DNA from: JBBIQS01 sp037442205
GTDB lineage: Bacteria > Myxococcota > Myxococcia > Myxococcales > UBA5297
Direction of reading: 5' to 3'
Assembly: GCA_037442205.1 (NCBI GenBank)
Contig: JBBIQS010000086.1
Span: 1 to 34,487, forward strand
Length of the DNA: 34,487 bases
The notes under the pieces were generated by a model that worked only from the letters and a program-made list of their open reading frames with translations, had not been told where the DNA came from and made no database searches. Shown in pieces: positions 1-8,548 of this stretch; positions within the stretch are counted from its first letter, which is position 1; every line of letters begins with the position of its first letter. Both the position numbers and the translations under genes were made by a program.

Positions 1-122
1 TCGCCGCAGGAGCGGAAGTCCTTGCCCGCCAGCTGGATGGCCCGGACCAGGATCTCAGCGGCGGCGAGCTCTCCGTCGCAGCGCGACCGCGCGTAGCGGG
101 GGGCCGTTTCTTGTCTCGGCAT
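1..122 (-). CDS. 5' end of an unidentified ORF cut by the left edge
   Basis: An open frame starts at an ATG whose complement lies at 120-122 and runs without a stop off the left end of the window, giving about 40 residues that begin MPRQETAPRYARSR and include AAEILVRAIQLAGKDF. I do not recognise the protein. No convincing ribosome binding site precedes the ATG. The amphipathic helical look of the second half and the lack of a stop are the only support. It would be divergent from the FG-GAP lipoprotein gene. It could equally be a chance open frame in GC-rich DNA. Confidence 0.3.
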   Translation of the reverse strand, partial: MPRQETAPRYARSRCDGELAAAEILVRAIQLAGKDFRSCG

Positions 123-375
123 TTGAGGCTGTTGCGTTTGGTGTCGCCGCGAATCTCGCCGCGTGGCCGGCTGGTTCCTTGTCCGGCGAGGCGTCGCGAC
201 GCCAATCACCCTCCCGAGCGCCAATTGCGTGAGACGCCGGCGGGAGCGCGGCCGGTTTTGGCTGTAAGAGAGGTGCTGCCGCGACTTGGACCGAGTCGCT
301 TTCTGAAAGGCGGCGCGCAGGCCCCCGACTCACCGTTGGAAAGGCCCGAGTCAACCAACGAGAGGAACTGGTAGC

Positions 376-2265
376 ATGGACGCACTCCGGGGAGGGGAGC
401 CCAACGTGCGCCCATCTTGCCTTGCGTCGGTCCTGGCTGTCGTGGCTGCAAGCAGCGCTGCGTGCATCAGAACGGTTGCCGAGGGCGGCCAGGGGTGTCC
501 CTGTCCTGCCGGCTCTGTCTGCTGCGGGGACGCCCAGGTTTGCGCGAGCGACATGACGAGTTGTCCCAGTCCCGCCGATGCCGCGGTCGCGCCAAAATGT
601 CCCTGCGCCGCGGGCTCGGTGTGTTGTGAGGGCTCCCAGGTTTGCGCGAGCGCCCTGTCGAGCTGCCCCGGCCCCGCCGACGCGGCGATCGAACCGGCAT
701 GTCCCTGTGCCGCGGGATGGGTGTGTTGCGAGGGCGCCCAGGTTTGCGCGCGCGACCTGTCGAGTTGTCCTGGTCCTGCCGACGCGGCGGTCGAGCCGAC
801 ATGCCCGTGTGCCGCGGGCTGGGTGTGTTGCGACGGCGCCCAGGTTTGTGCGCGCGACCTATCGAACTGTCCCAGCCCTGCCGACGCGGCGGTAGAGCCG
901 GCATGTCCGTGCGCCGCAGGCTGGGTGTGTTGCGAAGGCGCCCAGGTTTGCGCGCGCGAGCTGTCGAGTTGTCCCGGTCCCGTGCAGGCGGCCGACGCCG
1001 GAGCTGACGCTGGTGCTGGTGCTGACGCCGGGGCGGTCTGTGGGAGCGCGATCGACGGCGGGACCTGCGCCGCCGGCAACTGCTGCAGCGGGCGGTGCGT
1101 AGACTTGGCCTTGGATTTCAACAACTGCGGCGCCTGCGGAAACATCTGCCCAGCGGCGCAGCGATGCTGGAACGGTTTCTGTCAACCTTGCTCCGCGTCG
1201 CTGGGGGCAGTCACGAACTACAGCGTTGGAGTGCAGATCTGGGCAGCGGCGGTTGGAGATCTCGACAGCGACGGCGCACCCGACCTGGTGGTGTCGAACA
1301 CCGGCGCGGCCACGGTGAGCGTATTGCTGAACCGGGGTGGAGGCACCGGGAAATTCAAACCCCAGGTGGCCTACCCCGCGGGCAACGCGCCGGGTGGAAT
1401 CGCCATTGGCGATATCGACGGTGATGGGAAGCCCGATATCGTTGTCGCCGACGGCATATCCCTCGGCGGGCAGGGAACGCTCAGCGTGCTGCTGAATTCG
1501 GGAAAAGGAACCTTCGCGGCACCGGTGCAGATGCCCGCGGGCGTCACCCCGCGGGCAGTGGTCATCGGAGATCTCAACAACGATGGCTGGAACGATTGCG
1601 TGGTCGCCAACCAGGGCGGCACGCTCAACGTGCGGCTGAACAACGGCCAGGGCGCTCTTGGCCCTTCGAACGACATTCGGACCGATGGCTCCGCGGAATC
1701 GATTGTCGCTGGCGATTTCAATGGGGACGGCAGGCTCGATCTCGCGGTCGCGTTCGATGGCGGCCACGGTGGAGTGACCGATGGGGTCGCCATCTACCTC
1801 AACAGCGGGAACGGGACGTTCGCCAAGGGCGGTGTGTACGCGACCGGAGTATCTCCTTGGCAGGTCGTCGCCGGGGACCTCAATGGCGACGGGAAGCCGG
1901 ATCTGGCGGTGGCCACCCGGTACGGTCGTTCGGCGTCGGTTCTGCTCGGCCGCGGGGACGGGACCTTCTCGGCCAGAGTCGACTACCCGGCGGGCGACGT
2001 GCCGGAATCGGTGGCGATGGGAGATCTGAACGGGGACGGCAAGGTCGACCTGGCGGTCACCAACTCAACCGCCAATCTGATCTGCATCCTGCCGGGGCGC
2101 GGCGATGGAACCTTCGGGTACTTGGTGTGCCGTCCGCTTGCGCTCGCGCCCAGGTTCGTCGTGGCAGCCGACTTCAATGGAGATGGCCGGCTCGACCTTG
2201 CGTCGCTCACTGGCGGCTATTGGTCGACCGACGCGGTGAGCATGCTGCTGCAGGAGTGCAACTGA
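376..2265 (+). CDS. Cys-rich FG-GAP/VCBS repeat lipoprotein
   Basis: A putative cell-surface lipoprotein. The start region carries a hydrophobic stretch ending in SSAAC, which fits a lipobox, so the Cys near residue 30 is probably lipidated. Next come five 34-residue Cys-rich repeats (pattern CPCAAGWVCCEGAQVCA), a short Ala/Asp/Gly linker, and a module with CCSGRC and NCGACGNIC typical of myxobacterial surface proteins. The C-terminal 350 residues hold seven calcium-loop motifs of the DxNxDGxxD kind (for example GDLNGDGKPDLAV), as in FG-GAP/VCBS seven-bladed beta-propellers. The ATG at 376 has GAGGA nine bases upstream. A GTG at 406, also with a purine-rich site, would give a shorter and more typical signal peptide and may be the true start. 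Ligand and role are unknown; adhesion or surface binding is a family-based guess. Confidence 0.85.
   Translation: MDALRGGEPNVRPSCLASVLAVVAASSAACIRTVAEGGQGCPCPAGSVCCGDAQVCASDMTSCPSPADAAVAPKCPCAAGSVCCEGSQVCASALSSCPGPADAAIEPACPCAAGWVCCEGAQVCARDLSSCPGPADAAVEPTCPCAAGWVCCDGAQVCARDLSNCPSPADAAVEPACPCAAGWVCCEGAQVCARELSSCPGPVQAADAGADAGAGADAGAVCGSAIDGGTCAAGNCCSGRCVDLALDFNNCGACGNICPAAQRCWNGFCQPCSASLGAVTNYSVGVQIWAAAVGDLDSDGAPDLVVSNTGAATVSVLLNRGGGTGKFKPQVAYPAGNAPGGIAIGDIDGDGKPDIVVADGISLGGQGTLSVLLNSGKGTFAAPVQMPAGVTPRAVVIGDLNNDGWNDCVVANQGGTLNVRLNNGQGALGPSNDIRTDGSAESIVAGDFNGDGRLDLAVAFDGGHGGVTDGVAIYLNSGNGTFAKGGVYATGVSPWQVVAGDLNGDGKPDLAVATRYGRSASVLLGRGDGTFSARVDYPAGDVPESVAMGDLNGDGKVDLAVTNSTANLICILPGRGDGTFGYLVCRPLALAPRFVVAADFNGDGRLDLASLTGGYWSTDAVSMLLQECN
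496..1005 (+). repeat. Five tandem 102-bp coding repeats (34 residues each)
   Basis: Units begin at 496, 598, 700, 802 and 904; the last one degenerates into the Ala/Asp/Gly linker. Each encodes six cysteines in a CPC-x6-CC-x5-C-x6-C layout. Units 3, 4 and 5 are nearly identical at the DNA level, suggesting recent unit duplication or conversion. Confidence 0.85.
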
Positions 2266-2500
2266 TCCCAGCGGGTGACGGGGCGTGATCGCGCGCTGGT
2301 CCTGGAACCTGGCTCAGCCTTCCATGATCGGCACCGGGGGCATGTCGAGGCGGAGCCGAGCCTGGGCGATCTGGCTACGCACCCGGCCCTTCGCTCGCCC
2401 GCCGCAGCCTGAGTGCTTGCCAGCCGTTGCTCAGTATGAACGTGGATCCTGAAATCACGCGTACGCAGGTGCCGGATCTCACACAGGGCACGGGGCCTCC

Positions 2501-2668
2501 GGGGACACCCTCGATCCGGCCATACGGGGACGGGTCAAACCCGGCCAAAGGAAAAGCCGCCCCAAATAGACCTAACCCGAGGCCAACACAGGACTTTCGC
2601 CCCACCAGGCGGAGTCCTGCGTTGGCCGGATTTCAGGTGTCCCTCTATGGCCGGATCGACCCGTCCCC
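2501..2668. repeat. Inverted pair of 25-bp direct repeats around a hairpin
   Basis: In the 448-bp gap between two convergent genes, plus-strand units lie at 2501-2525 and 2526-2550 and minus-strand units at 2644-2668 and 2619-2643. Each unit begins GGGAC, has ATCCGGCCA (or a close variant) in its second half, and is 25 bp long. The 14-mer TCGATCCGGCCATA at 2511-2524 is matched exactly on the other strand at 2646-2659. The rest of the gap (2266-2500) shows no gene I can support. Confidence 0.7.
2581..2627. terminator. Strong hairpin between convergent genes (possible bidirectional terminator)
   Basis: GGCCAACACAGGACT at 2581-2595 pairs with AGTCCTGCGTTGGCC at 2613-2627 with one mismatch, and CGCC/GGCG inside the loop extends the stem. 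There is no T-run on either side, so it may be a repeat-associated stem rather than a classical intrinsic terminator. A second small hairpin, CCCGTCC / GGACGGG, lies at 2660-2678. Confidence 0.5.
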
Positions 2669-2713
2669 TGAGGACGGGGCACCACGAGTGCGTGGGCTAC
2701 TTCACCAGTACGA

Positions 2714-4993
2714 CTAGTCGTCGTCCCGCTCGTCGCTTTCGTCGACGGCGGCGGCAGCCGCGGATGCAGTCAGGGAGTTCAATGGCACGCCGCCGAGCAA
2801 GGACGAAGCGTGAAACCTGATATGGGCTGCGAGCCCTTCGGCTTCGATCACCACTTCCAGCGGTACGAGCGGGCCCGCTCGTGTGCTCGCGGTCGAGTAG
2901 CCGCGCGTCTCGGCACCCTCGATTGTGGCAAGCTGGTCCCACTTCGGATTCCAGAGCTCGGTGTAGGCCAGTTCGATGCTGCCCCCCACCTCCGATGGTG
3001 CGTCCTTCGCTCGACTCAGAGGTTGCACTTCGGCTACCAGCGCACCGCCCATGGAGATGAGCGCGCCTCCGCTGGGCAGCGCTACCACTTCCCGCTTGGC
3101 CATGGCCCGGCGAAGCGCCATCCACACGAGCGCCAGGTCGCGGTCGGCCCTGTCAAAGTCTCCGTCCGAGAAGGTCAGAAGTTTGCTCTCTCGACTCGAC
3201 CACCGAAAGGGCAGCAGGGGCACATCCATTTCCGCGCGCTGGTCGACGCCCCTGGCCGAGGTACTGGATTTCCACTCTTTCTCGCGGAAGCCACCGAGAG
3301 CGCTCGAGCCCTCCAACAGGGCGAGCCAGAGCGCGGCATCCGCCCCGCGCGACTTCTCAGTTGTGAGCAGCACGTCGCTGCCCTGACCGTACTCTAGCGG
3401 CCTCAAGGTCACTCCTGCGAGACGGTCGCCTCGCGAAATCACCACGGGCGCGATGGGAGGCACTAGAGGACTCGCCTCGTTGAATGTCGCGTCCTCTGGT
3501 CGAGCAAGAAAGCTGAAGCTCGCGGCGGAGCCAGTCCCAGGGAGGTGCGCAAAAGCCCCGGATGCCATCGACACCCGGAGCCGGGCCGCCGGAGGATTTC
3601 TGGATAGAGTGCGTGACAGTATTTCCGACCATTCCGGCACGAACTTGGTAGTCGCTTTGGGGAGGGCGCCCGAGACGATCAGGTTCGCTGCAGCGTGGCG
3701 GTAGATGGCCCGCTCGAGATTGGCCGAACTCAAGTTGTTGATCGTTTTCTCTAGGAAAGGGTCGGCAGAACGCTCATCGACCGTCTGCTCGGCCAGTGCA
3801 CTCAGAAGACGGCTCATCGCGGGAGCCCGCGCCGGAATGACGTGGACCTTCACGTCGGTCCGGCCGCGCAGCGCGTCGGCGAGCGGCGGAGTGGGATTGA
3901 GGACGTGGAATTCCTCGGCGACCGCGATCCCGACATTGGCGGTCGGTCGGTGGTACGCGGCCAGGAGTCGGGACGACAGGCGATTCGGTCGGTCGCCTAA
4001 TTCCCAAGTTCCACCGTGCCTTTCGACCGTGAAGCGGACGAACGACCTCTGCCAGTGCTCGCGCTCGTCCTTGGTCGAAGTCGCCGGAGCCCCGAGCGCA
4101 CGGGCCCAAGCCAGTCGCCTCTCTGGCCCCCATTGCGTGTGCCCGTAGAACTCAGCTTGCAGTTTGGCCACGCCGTCCTCTGTCCCAAGGCCTGCGCGAA
4201 ACCGATGCTGTACCACGGGGTCGTCGGCCGGTACCGCGGGCTGCACCTCGTTCGCCACGATCTCCGCCAGGTCGTGCCCGACCGAGTCGGGGAAGAGCGG
4301 TTGCCCTCTGCGCAGTCGGTCTAGCCCATCTGTCGGCACGAACTCGAATTCCCGGTGACGTCGATGTGCGAACAGCCACCTCCTCCAATCGGCCAACGGC
4401 CGATTCGACACGACGATGGAGGCTGCCTGGGCGAGCCGCTCGACCTCGTTCCAGGCGTCGGACCTCGAGACGGCGACGAGCTGAAGCTGGTCGCCCAAGT
4501 CATCGAACGATCTCGGCACTCTTTCGTATTGGTCCTCCGTCAGCACGATGGCCATGGGGAGGAGAGAGGCATCGGCGAGAAAGACTCGCTTGATCTCCTT
4601 GAACATCTCTTCGTCGGCTTCTCTGGCAATGGAAGCGGCGTCGTCTTCAAACGGGCGATGTGAGCGGGGCATCGACCATTCCGCCGCGTACAAGACGATC
4701 CGCGGACGCATGGGGTCGGCCCGGAGCGCCTCGGCAGCCATCGCGAGCAGCTCGTCGCGGCCAGCCCCAGGGACTTCCAGGGCATCGAAGAGGTGCTGCG
4801 CCCGCTTCGCGTCCCCGAAGAAGAACTCCACTCCTTCGCGCTTGTCGTTCAGGCACCGGCTCAGCTGGCTCACCGCAGTGGTCTTGGCGACTCGGTTGGA
4901 TCCGGCCTTCTCCCACCGTGCGTGCCAGTCCGCTGCGATCGCCTCTCTCTTCTTGCCCTCGACAAAGCCTTTGAGCCGTTCTCCCAACGTCAT
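2714..4993 (-). CDS. Large protein of unknown function (759 aa)
   Basis: I do not recognise this protein. The chosen ATG (complement at 4991-4993, protein MTLGERLKGFVEGKKRE) is preceded by GGAGGG at good spacing; an in-frame ATG at 5074 would add 27 residues but lacks a good site. The first 80 residues look like a small helical, possibly DNA-binding domain (VAKTTAVSQLSRCLND). The rest is mixed alpha/beta with no signal peptide and no membrane segment, so it is probably cytoplasmic. The C-terminus is very acidic (DESDERDDD). No nucleotide-binding loop or metal motif is obvious. It stands alone: convergent with the FG-GAP lipoprotein gene and divergent from cydAB, with repeats on its 3' side. 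A regulator or a single-gene defence-type protein are both possible, and neither is shown. Confidence 0.75.
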   Translation of the reverse strand: MTLGERLKGFVEGKKREAIAADWHARWEKAGSNRVAKTTAVSQLSRCLNDKREGVEFFFGDAKRAQHLFDALEVPGAGRDELLAMAAEALRADPMRPRIVLYAAEWSMPRSHRPFEDDAASIAREADEEMFKEIKRVFLADASLLPMAIVLTEDQYERVPRSFDDLGDQLQLVAVSRSDAWNEVERLAQAASIVVSNRPLADWRRWLFAHRRHREFEFVPTDGLDRLRRGQPLFPDSVGHDLAEIVANEVQPAVPADDPVVQHRFRAGLGTEDGVAKLQAEFYGHTQWGPERRLAWARALGAPATSTKDEREHWQRSFVRFTVERHGGTWELGDRPNRLSSRLLAAYHRPTANVGIAVAEEFHVLNPTPPLADALRGRTDVKVHVIPARAPAMSRLLSALAEQTVDERSADPFLEKTINNLSSANLERAIYRHAAANLIVSGALPKATTKFVPEWSEILSRTLSRNPPAARLRVSMASGAFAHLPGTGSAASFSFLARPEDATFNEASPLVPPIAPVVISRGDRLAGVTLRPLEYGQGSDVLLTTEKSRGADAALWLALLEGSSALGGFREKEWKSSTSARGVDQRAEMDVPLLPFRWSSRESKLLTFSDGDFDRADRDLALVWMALRRAMAKREVVALPSGGALISMGGALVAEVQPLSRAKDAPSEVGGSIELAYTELWNPKWDQLATIEGAETRGYSTASTRAGPLVPLEVVIEAEGLAAHIRFHASSLLGGVPLNSLTASAAAAAVDESDERDDD

Positions 4994-5422
4994 CGCGTTC
5001 GCCCTCCGTGTGCGGTTCGGTCGAGACTCTAGCGAACTGCTTTCTCCAGCTGCACCAGGAAACCATTGCGGCATCTTGCGTCACCGACTGTCCTCGCCAC
5101 CCGACCAGACGGCGGCCTCGCTCCCGCTTGCGCGCAAGAGGCACAAGCGCCCGGCGTCACAGCAGGAGTTCGTTGTTTCGACCTGGATCAGCGAAAGGCA
5201 CGCCGAGCGCGAACGCCGGTGCGCGCGCCTCCCGGGTCGCCGGCAAGGTCGCTTCTCCCGGCAGTGATGGGCGCTCCCCGCTCGACAGGTCGCGCACTAG
5301 CCTGATTCGAGGCGCGCGGGACCGTGCGCAAGGGCCAGTGGCGCCCGCCCCCCCGGGCTCACTCCTGGCCCGGGAGAGGCGCGCCGGCTCGTCGATCCGC
5401 GAGTTCCGGCGGGGAGGGGACC
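4994..5422. promoter_or_regulatory. Divergent intergenic region upstream of cydAB
   Basis: This 429-bp gap must hold the promoters for the minus-strand unknown gene and for cydAB. The one clear structure is a perfect 12-bp palindrome CTTGCGCGCAAG at 5127-5138, a possible operator. I saw no FNR-like TTGAT-N4-ATCAA box and no convincing -35/-10 pair. Confidence 0.35.
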
Positions 5423-6772
5423 ATGGATGCCTTGATGCTGGCCCGCGTGCAGTTCGCGGTGACCATCGGGTTCCACTTCATCTTTCCCCCGCTCACCATC
5501 GGGCTCTCCTGGGCGCTGGTGCTGGCGGAGTGGTTCGGCTGGAGGCGCAACGACCCGATCTGGACCTCGGTCGGCAAGCTGTTCGGCAAGCTCTTCGCCA
5601 TCTCGTTCGCGGTCGGGGTGGCCACCGGCATCGTGATGGAGTTCCAGTTCGGCACCAACTGGGCCCCCTACTCCAAATTCGTGGGCGACATCTTCGGAGC
5701 TCCCCTGGCGGCCGAGGGCGTGTTCGCCTTCTTCCTCGAATCGGGGTTCCTGGGGCTGTACCTGTTCGGCCGCGGCCGGGTGTCGAAGCGGATGCACTGG
5801 TTCTCGGCGCTGATGGTGGCGGTCGGCTCCACCCTGTCGGCGTTCTGGATCATCGTCGCCAATAGCTGGCAGCAGACCCCGGCCGGCTTCACCGTCCGCA
5901 ATGGCCGGGCCGAGCTGACCAGCTTCTACGAGGCGGTCTTCAACCCGTCGACGATGCCGCGCTATCTGCACACCGTCGACGCCGCGGTGGTCTCGGGGGC
6001 GTTCGTGGTCGCCGGCGTGGCCGCCTACTACCTGCTCAAGGACCCGGCCTCGGGCTTCGGCCGCCGGGCGATGCGGCTGGGAGTGGCGCTGGGCGTGATC
6101 TCGGCGGTGGCGGAGCTGATGCCCTTCGGCCACCTCCACGCCCAGCAGGTGGCCCGGACCCAGCCCGAGAAGTTCGCCGCGATCGAGGGTCTCTACACCA
6201 GCCAGACCGCCGCGCCGCTGGTGATCTTCGGCGTGCCCTTCGGGCCGCCGCCGCGGGTGCGAGCCAAGGTCGAGGTCCCTTCGCTGCTGTCGTGGATGGC
6301 CTTCGGCAATGCCAATGCCGAGGTCAAAGGCGCCGACGCCTTCCCCAAGGAGGATTTGCCGCCGCTGTGGCTGACCTTCGTCTCGTTCCACAACATGGTG
6401 GTGATCGGACTGTGGCTGATCCTGGTGATGGTGCTGGCGACCTGGCACTTGCTGCGCGACAGCCTGTGGAAGAAGCGGTGGCTGCTGAAGGCGCTGATGT
6501 ACTCGATACCGCTGCCGATCGCGGCCTGCGAGCTGGGATGGATTGCGGCCGAGGTCGGACGGCAGCCGTGGATCGTCTACAAGCTGATGCGCACCTCGGA
6601 GGCGCACTCGACCACGGTCAGCGCCGGCGAGATCTGGTTCTCGCTGATCCTGTTCACCGCCATCTACACGCTGCTGGTGGTGCTGTGGCTGTTCCTGATG
6701 TTCCGCAAGGTGCGGCAGGGCCCCGAGCTGCCTCCGGCGCAGCCTCTGGAGAAGCGCGCGTCGGCCGCTTAA
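5423..6772 (+). CDS. cydA: Cytochrome bd quinol oxidase subunit I
   Basis: Inner-membrane subunit that binds quinol and hemes b558, b595 and d, reducing O2 to water with high affinity. The protein (449 aa) starts MDALMLARVQFAVTIGFHF at an ATG preceded by GGGGAGGGGA. Family landmarks are present: His18 (E. coli His19), Glu98 and Glu106 in AAEGVFAFFLESGF (E. coli Glu99/Glu107), His183 in YLHTVDA, the quinol-site stretch QPEKFAAIEGL, and GWIAAEVGRQPW near the C-terminus. It is about 70 residues shorter than E. coli CydA, with a compact Q-loop region, which fits the short-loop (CIO-like) class. It forms an operon with cydB, ten bases downstream. No cydX or cydDC is in the window. Confidence 0.97.
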   Translation: MDALMLARVQFAVTIGFHFIFPPLTIGLSWALVLAEWFGWRRNDPIWTSVGKLFGKLFAISFAVGVATGIVMEFQFGTNWAPYSKFVGDIFGAPLAAEGVFAFFLESGFLGLYLFGRGRVSKRMHWFSALMVAVGSTLSAFWIIVANSWQQTPAGFTVRNGRAELTSFYEAVFNPSTMPRYLHTVDAAVVSGAFVVAGVAAYYLLKDPASGFGRRAMRLGVALGVISAVAELMPFGHLHAQQVARTQPEKFAAIEGLYTSQTAAPLVIFGVPFGPPPRVRAKVEVPSLLSWMAFGNANAEVKGADAFPKEDLPPLWLTFVSFHNMVVIGLWLILVMVLATWHLLRDSLWKKRWLLKALMYSIPLPIAACELGWIAAEVGRQPWIVYKLMRTSEAHSTTVSAGEIWFSLILFTAIYTLLVVLWLFLMFRKVRQGPELPPAQPLEKRASAA

Positions 6773-6782
6773 GGAGGACGCC

Positions 6783-7790
6783 ATGGACCTGAACACCATC
6801 TGGTTCATCCTGGTGGCGGTGCTGATCGGCGGGTACGCGGTGCTCGACGGCTTCGACCTGGGCGCCGGGGTGCTGCACCTGTTCAGCCGCAGCGAGGGCG
6901 AGAGGCGGGCCACCCTCCAGGCCATCGGCCCGACCTGGGACGGCAACGAGGTGTGGCTGCTGACCGGCGGCGGCGCGCTGTTCGCCGCCTTCCCCGCGGT
7001 CTACGCCACCGTCTTCAGCGGCTTCTACCTGGCGCTGATGCTGCTCCTGGTGGGCCTGATCCTTCGGGCGGTGTCGATCGAGTTCCGCAACGTGATCGAG
7101 TCGGCCGGCTGGCGGAAGGCCTTTGATCTGGCCTTCGGAATCGGCAGCCTGGTTCCGGCGCTCCTCTTCGGGGTCGCCGTCGGCAACATCCTGAGGGGCG
7201 TGCCCATCGACTCGGCCGGCCGCTGGACCGGGACCTTCCTCGGGTTGCTCAATCCCTACTCGCTGCTGGTGGGGGTGGTGGGCCTCTGCTTCTTCGTGAT
7301 GCACGGCGCGCTCTACCTGCGCCTCAAGGTCGACGGTGAGCACTCGGCCCGGCTCGCTGGCTGGGCGAAGGGCAGCTATCTGGGGTTCCTGCTCGCCTTC
7401 GTCGGGGCCACCGTGGCCACCGGCTTCGTCTCGCCGCACCTCTTCAAGGCCGGCAATCCGCTGTTCTGGGTGTTCGCGGCGCTGCTGGTGGTGGGGCTCG
7501 TCGGAGTGCCGCTGGTGCTCGGGCGCAAACCCGGGTTGGCATTCCTGGCGTCGTCCCTGGCGATCCTGTCCATGATCGGGCTGGCGGCAGTCGGCCTCTT
7601 CCCGCGGCTCGTCCCGTCGATCACCTCCCTCGAGAACAGCCTCACCATCTACAACGCGTCCTCCAGCAAGCTGACGCTGACCGTGATGCTGGTGATCGCG
7701 CTGATCGGGATGCCATTGGTGATCGCCTACACCGCGATCATCTACCGTGTGTTCAAGGGCAAGGTCAGGGCGGGGGCCGAGGGGTACTGA
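6783..7790 (+). CDS. cydB: Cytochrome bd quinol oxidase subunit II
   Basis: Second core membrane subunit of the bd oxidase, 335 aa with multiple hydrophobic helices. The N-terminus (IWFILVAVLIGGYAVLDGFDLGAG) and the PTWDGNEVWLLTGGGALFAAFP segment are signatures of CydB. The ATG follows GGAGG (TAAGGAGGACGCCATG), and the gene begins ten bases after the cydA stop, so the two are surely co-transcribed. It ends with AYTAIIYRVFKGKV, the usual last helix plus a short cytoplasmic tail. The family makes the proton-motive but non-pumping oxidase used under low oxygen. Confidence 0.97.
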   Translation: MDLNTIWFILVAVLIGGYAVLDGFDLGAGVLHLFSRSEGERRATLQAIGPTWDGNEVWLLTGGGALFAAFPAVYATVFSGFYLALMLLLVGLILRAVSIEFRNVIESAGWRKAFDLAFGIGSLVPALLFGVAVGNILRGVPIDSAGRWTGTFLGLLNPYSLLVGVVGLCFFVMHGALYLRLKVDGEHSARLAGWAKGSYLGFLLAFVGATVATGFVSPHLFKAGNPLFWVFAALLVVGLVGVPLVLGRKPGLAFLASSLAILSMIGLAAVGLFPRLVPSITSLENSLTIYNASSSKLTLTVMLVIALIGMPLVIAYTAIIYRVFKGKVRAGAEGY

Positions 7791-7798
7791 GCGATTCC

Positions 7799-7830
7799 GG
7801 CGACCCGGGTGTCCGATGACCCGGATCGCC
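7799..7830 (+). terminator. Hairpin just after cydB
   Basis: GGCGACCCGGGT at 7799-7810 pairs with ACCCGGATCGCC at 7819-7830, a 12-bp stem with one mismatch and an 8-base loop, nine bases after the cydB stop codon. There is no T-run, so termination is likely but not certain. Confidence 0.55.
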
Positions 7831-7837
7831 GCCGAGA

Positions 7838-8356
7838 TGGACGATCGACCGTCCTCACGTGCCTCGGTTCGAGCAGGGACTATCGATAGTCCCGCACGAG
7901 CCTCGAAGCCGCCCCGAGGACTATCGACCGTGGCCCGCAGCCCCCGCCAACCGACGGCGGCACCCTTCAGCCGGTCTGCGCTGCGCCCGCCGGGCCGATT
8001 GGGGACGGTCGATGGTCATACAGCGCACCAAAATGGATCGTCCGACCTGCACAAGCGTGCTTTCTGGCGCTGGCGGCGCATTGGCGACACGCTCAGATGG
8101 CCCAGACGGGGTATGTCTGGCGGTCGATCGGGACGGTCGATAGTCCCGCGGCGGACCCGAGGGCGTTTGCGGGACGGTCGATAGTCCCTCAGGGGACTCA
8201 AGCGGGCTTGGAGGGACGGTCGATAGTCCCGCGGGGGACTCGAAGGGGCTTGGAAGGACGGTCGATAGTCCCGCGTCGGACTCGATCGGGCTTGGAGGGA
8301 CGGTCGATAGTCCAGCGCCGGACTCGAGCGGGTTGGGAGGGAGGCTCGATGGTCCC
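7838..8356. repeat. Cluster of an 18-bp near-palindrome at 41-42 bp period, both orientations
   Basis: The core is GGGACGGTCGATAGTCCC. Forward copies lie at 8002, 8130, 8171, 8213, 8255, 8297 and 8339 (18 bp each); the last six are spaced 41, 42, 42, 42 and 42 bp. Reverse-orientation or symmetrical copies lie at 7838, 7876 (GGGACTATCGATAGTCCC, a perfect palindrome) and 7917. The DNA between cores is also partly conserved (GGACTCGA then GGGCTTGGA), so the unit is a full tandem repeat. Weak half-copies continue to about 8490. Because the period is divisible by three, long open frames cross it on both strands, but these look like artefacts. The stretch 8357-8548 holds nothing else I can support. 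Confidence 0.85.
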
Positions 8357-8548
8357 ACCAGACTGGCGCGCCGAGGCAGCTGGCCGGGTCGAGTGCAGCT
8401 TCTCGCCGCGCTGCGTCACCGCGGGAGCGTTGAACCATCGAGGGTGTCTGAGCCCATGCCACGGGAGAGCGTCTCGACCGTCCAGGATTGGCGGTCGGGC
8501 CTCCAGCCAATTCGCACCGCCCGCTCGAATTGGAGCCGGTCGAGGGAG

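Noticed and set aside
7838..8356. CRISPR array
   Set aside because: Repeats are only 18 bp of strong identity, appear in both orientations, spacers are about 24 bp and themselves similar to each other, and no cas genes are present.
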